In this document: positions 61,654 through 64,000 of the stretch, piece after piece
Layout: each line of letters begins with the position of its first letter
Position numbering within the stretch: the stretch's first letter is position 1
Origin: Dillenia suffruticosa
Taxonomy: Eukaryota; Streptophyta; Magnoliopsida; Dilleniales; Dilleniaceae
Direction of reading: 5' to 3'
NCBI GenBank assembly: GCA_033439265.1
Contig: JAVTVX010000012.1
Span: 33,978,261 to 34,042,260, forward strand
DNA length: 64,000 nt
Position numbers and translations under genes: made by a program
The notes under the pieces: generated by a model
What the model was told of the DNA's origin: nothing
Seen by the model: the letters and a program-made list of their open reading frames with translations, nothing else
Database searches by the model: none

Positions 61654-62690
61654 TCAACTGACGGGTGGAGCTGCAGGCTTCCTAGTTGTATTCTCTTCTT
61701 CGCAGGAGATTTCGCTTGTAATCACAGTAACTTGCATATCACCGTGCTCATACATGGTTGTTCCTGTCATCATTTTTCATGCATCCATGCAAATTTTAGC
61801 ACGCTAACCCTAACGTAGTACAAAATGTAACTACTTCGTGCATAATCATATACCCGTTGGTACTCTTTTGTGCACTTTTCACACACACTGTACACACATT
61901 TTGCCATCATTTTTTTAATGCATCCATGCAAATTTTAACAATCAAACCCTAAAATATTACAAAATGTAACCACTTGGTGGGTAATCATACACCCATTGGT
62001 ACACTTCCGTGCACTTTTCATATATTTCTTCACACATTTATGGCACTCAACAGGCTCAGACAACATAATTTAACTAGGAGTGGTCCACAAGGAGCGGTCT
62101 CTGTCCTTGTAGCACATGTGGTCCTCTGATAATATTTACAAGGTCGTTAACACTGAAAATCTTAGTAGTAAAAGTTCTCATCGCTAAGCAGACCAAGGAG
62201 AACCCAACAGGAAGGCAGAGAAGAACAAAATGACAGAAAACATGAGAGAACTAAAACAACAAATAATCCAAAGACTCGATGAGGAAGTTATATCTACATC
62301 CAGAAAACCTGGTTGAGGACCTTTAGGAGAGGCCTCCCAGTACTGGCTAACAAATCACAGCTAGTTTAGTGAAAAAGGCCTCAGGATAATTACACCACAT
62401 ATAAGCTAGTATAAGTGACGGATTCAAATTGTACGACTAAGATGAAAGCTGTCCATGAAAAACTTAGGAAGCCATTTTCCTCAAGTACAATGCAAAAGCC
62501 TTTTTTGTAATCCAACTTATTTAACAAAATTTTCACATAAATGGTTTGAATGGGTATGCAATATACCCGAAATTGATGCTACTGGCTTGGTTTCATCCTC
62601 CTGCTCCTCATCCTCACCAGATTCATCAGGTCCAGATTCTGTGGATGGGGGAGCTCCTCCATATAAAACATATTCTCTTTCCTGCTTTCT
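61654..62690 (-). CDS. 3' exons of a nucleolar NOL12/Rrp17-like gene (partial)
   Basis: Two exons join in phase. 62690-62567 gives RKQEREYVLYGGAPPS, an acidic stretch (DESGEDEEQEDE) and KPVASISG. 61763-61654 gives TTMYEHGDMQVTVITSEIS and a stop after PAAPPVS. The order of basic helix, LYGGAPP, acidic linker, TxYExGD and VTVxTSEIS is what I recall of plant Nol12/Rrp17 family proteins, which take part in rRNA processing. The 5' exons are not seen up to 64000 and probably lie beyond the right edge. The reading frame ends early compared with relatives because of the disruption in 61521-61653. Family assignment is from memory and moderate. Confidence 0.5.
61768..62041. repeat. Two tandem copies of a ~137-bp unit
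   Basis: Units 61768-61904 and 61905-62041 share gcatccatgcaaatttta, tacaaaatgtaac and a taatcata...accc stretch, then gtgcacttttca and acacatt. They differ by scattered substitutions. They occupy the start (3' side on the gene strand) of the intron between the two NOL12-like exons. Confidence 0.85.
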
Positions 62691-64000
62691 CTGTGACGAG
62701 CATTAGATGTGAAGACTAAGTTGAACATAAGGGAAGTCAGAAGAGCAAAAGCTAATAAGAAACTGTTAACCCTGATACTATTTCAATTTTATCCCACTCA
62801 ATGGTCACAATTCACATCCATGTCCACGGGAAGCCTCTTTCTTGAATAGATAAGGAAACTAAGGAGCATTTACTTTTATTCAGAAGATCATGCACAAGTT
62901 CCTTAACGTACTGATTAATCTTGCTTTGAAAGAATTTCAAATAAGTTCCAATTTAAACTTCGAAACTCAGTGGTGGTAAATGAAACCCATATATAGAGCA
63001 AAGTAAGGACAATTTCCTGACAAGCACAACCAAAAGGATAAGATAAAATTCTTCTCACCCTCCAGTTAGTTTGTTGTTTGTCATGTCATCCTCTTTGGAC
63101 CATATCTATGGTGAAAATCGTTCAATCAACAGTGACATTATAGCTCTATGCAATAAACTAGAGAAAACAAAAGTTGTCAATTGCTTGGAACAAAATCCGA
63201 ACTTTTCTTTGTTCAAAAGATTGATGAAATAAAAGTCTTTTTCATTTTGTTTGCCGTGGTATCCTCAACTGATTACACCCCTACCCATGGTAAATATCCT
63301 TGATCAACATCAACATTATAGCGCTATGCTTTACACGAAAAGCATTAAATCTCAATTGAACAGAAAGGAATTGGTCATTTTCCTTATTCTAAAACATTTT
63401 GCTCTCTTGTACAATCTCCAACAGTAATTCAGCATCTTTCATCCACAAGCTCCCAACCTTGAAAACCTAAAAGATCAACAAATTGCTTATTGATGTACAG
63501 CAAGTAATGCCAATAACTTCTTTCACATATTGCCAAACAGGAAAAACAACAAAAATTGTACACATACTCCCAACTCATACAACCACATACGCATCTACTT
63601 GGGATTTTACTTTTAACTATAATATTGCAATCCACTGCCATGTACTTTATATATACAACGGAACAATGGGAAGTATTACTCTTTTATATATATGGGATGT
63701 AAACCATGAGCATGGACACAAACATGGACATAGCAACACAAATTTAAGTTTTACACAATCATGTTACAAGTATCATATCAAACACAGACATGCTCATTTC
63801 TGAAATTGTCTACGCAACCTGGCAGGACTTTAAAATTACGTTAAAATCCCGTAGAATGCTGTTTTGCCCCCAAATACATATTTAGAATGTTGCCTTGCCC
63901 CAATATAAATTTGTGGCTTCACCCCTGCAGCCTAGGATATGTGCATAGTAATACTAAAAAACCCCATTGGCATATTTTGCACGTCTCCTTTCTTTCATTT
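62691..64000. other. Right-edge region, probable intron of the NOL12-like gene
   Basis: No further exon could be identified on either strand. 63700-63790 contains repeated catggacac/catggacat words like those in a common plant repeat, without clear borders. Confidence 0.3.

Overview
This is plant nuclear DNA, most likely from a eudicot, and probably one with a moderately large, repeat-rich genome. The genes have many GT-AG introns, the spacers are AT-rich, (CT)n/(GA)n microsatellites sit in 5' leaders, and Ty1/copia, RTE-LINE, SINE and hAT/MITE debris is abundant. Five protein-coding genes could be reassembled exon by exon, each with a consistent reading phase; a sixth enters from the right edge. 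Exon coordinates come from manual reading of splice sites, not from transcripts.

Layout: (1) 1-627, 3' end of an RTE-type LINE. (2) 851-4942 (-), an hnRNP U-like protein (SPRY domain plus P-loop kinase, 8 exons, 682 aa) with a 5'-truncated Au-type SINE in intron 1. (3) 6558-11305, a decayed Ty1/copia element. (4) 12035-12701 (-), a small F-box protein of the stress-induced FBS type (159 aa). (5) 14.4-18.2 kb, unidentified coding relics, a TS-like SINE tail, a GC-rich solo LTR with a perfect 5-bp target duplication, and an F-box gene remnant. (6) 21049-25271 (-), bifunctional FMN hydrolase/riboflavin kinase (10 exons, 388 aa). (7) 29777-52249 (+), APC4, a subunit of the anaphase-promoting complex (19 exons, 776 aa). 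Its introns hold an antisense solo LTR, two hAT-type MITEs, a tandem duplication and a 4.9-kb copia element with both LTRs. (8) 54595-58383 (-), a calmodulin-binding CBP60 protein (8 exons, 633 aa). (9) 60.7-61.1 kb, a hAT-like MITE. (10) 61.5-62.7 kb (-), the 3' exons of a NOL12/Rrp17-like nucleolar gene whose lysine-rich tail is cut off by a frameshift.

The genes are housekeeping or regulatory and do not form a pathway: RNA binding, SCF-type ubiquitination, flavin cofactor balance, the APC/C, calcium-responsive transcription and ribosome biogenesis. Three neighbours (FBS-type F-box, FMN hydrolase/riboflavin kinase, APC4) match, from memory, a cluster on Arabidopsis chromosome 4 (At4g21510, At4g21470, At4g21530), so this looks like a conserved syntenic block. 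No new enzymatic system was found. The more original content is in the mobile elements: precisely bounded insertions, a MITE nested inside one copy of a tandem duplication, and a short palindromic motif shared by otherwise different copia LTRs.
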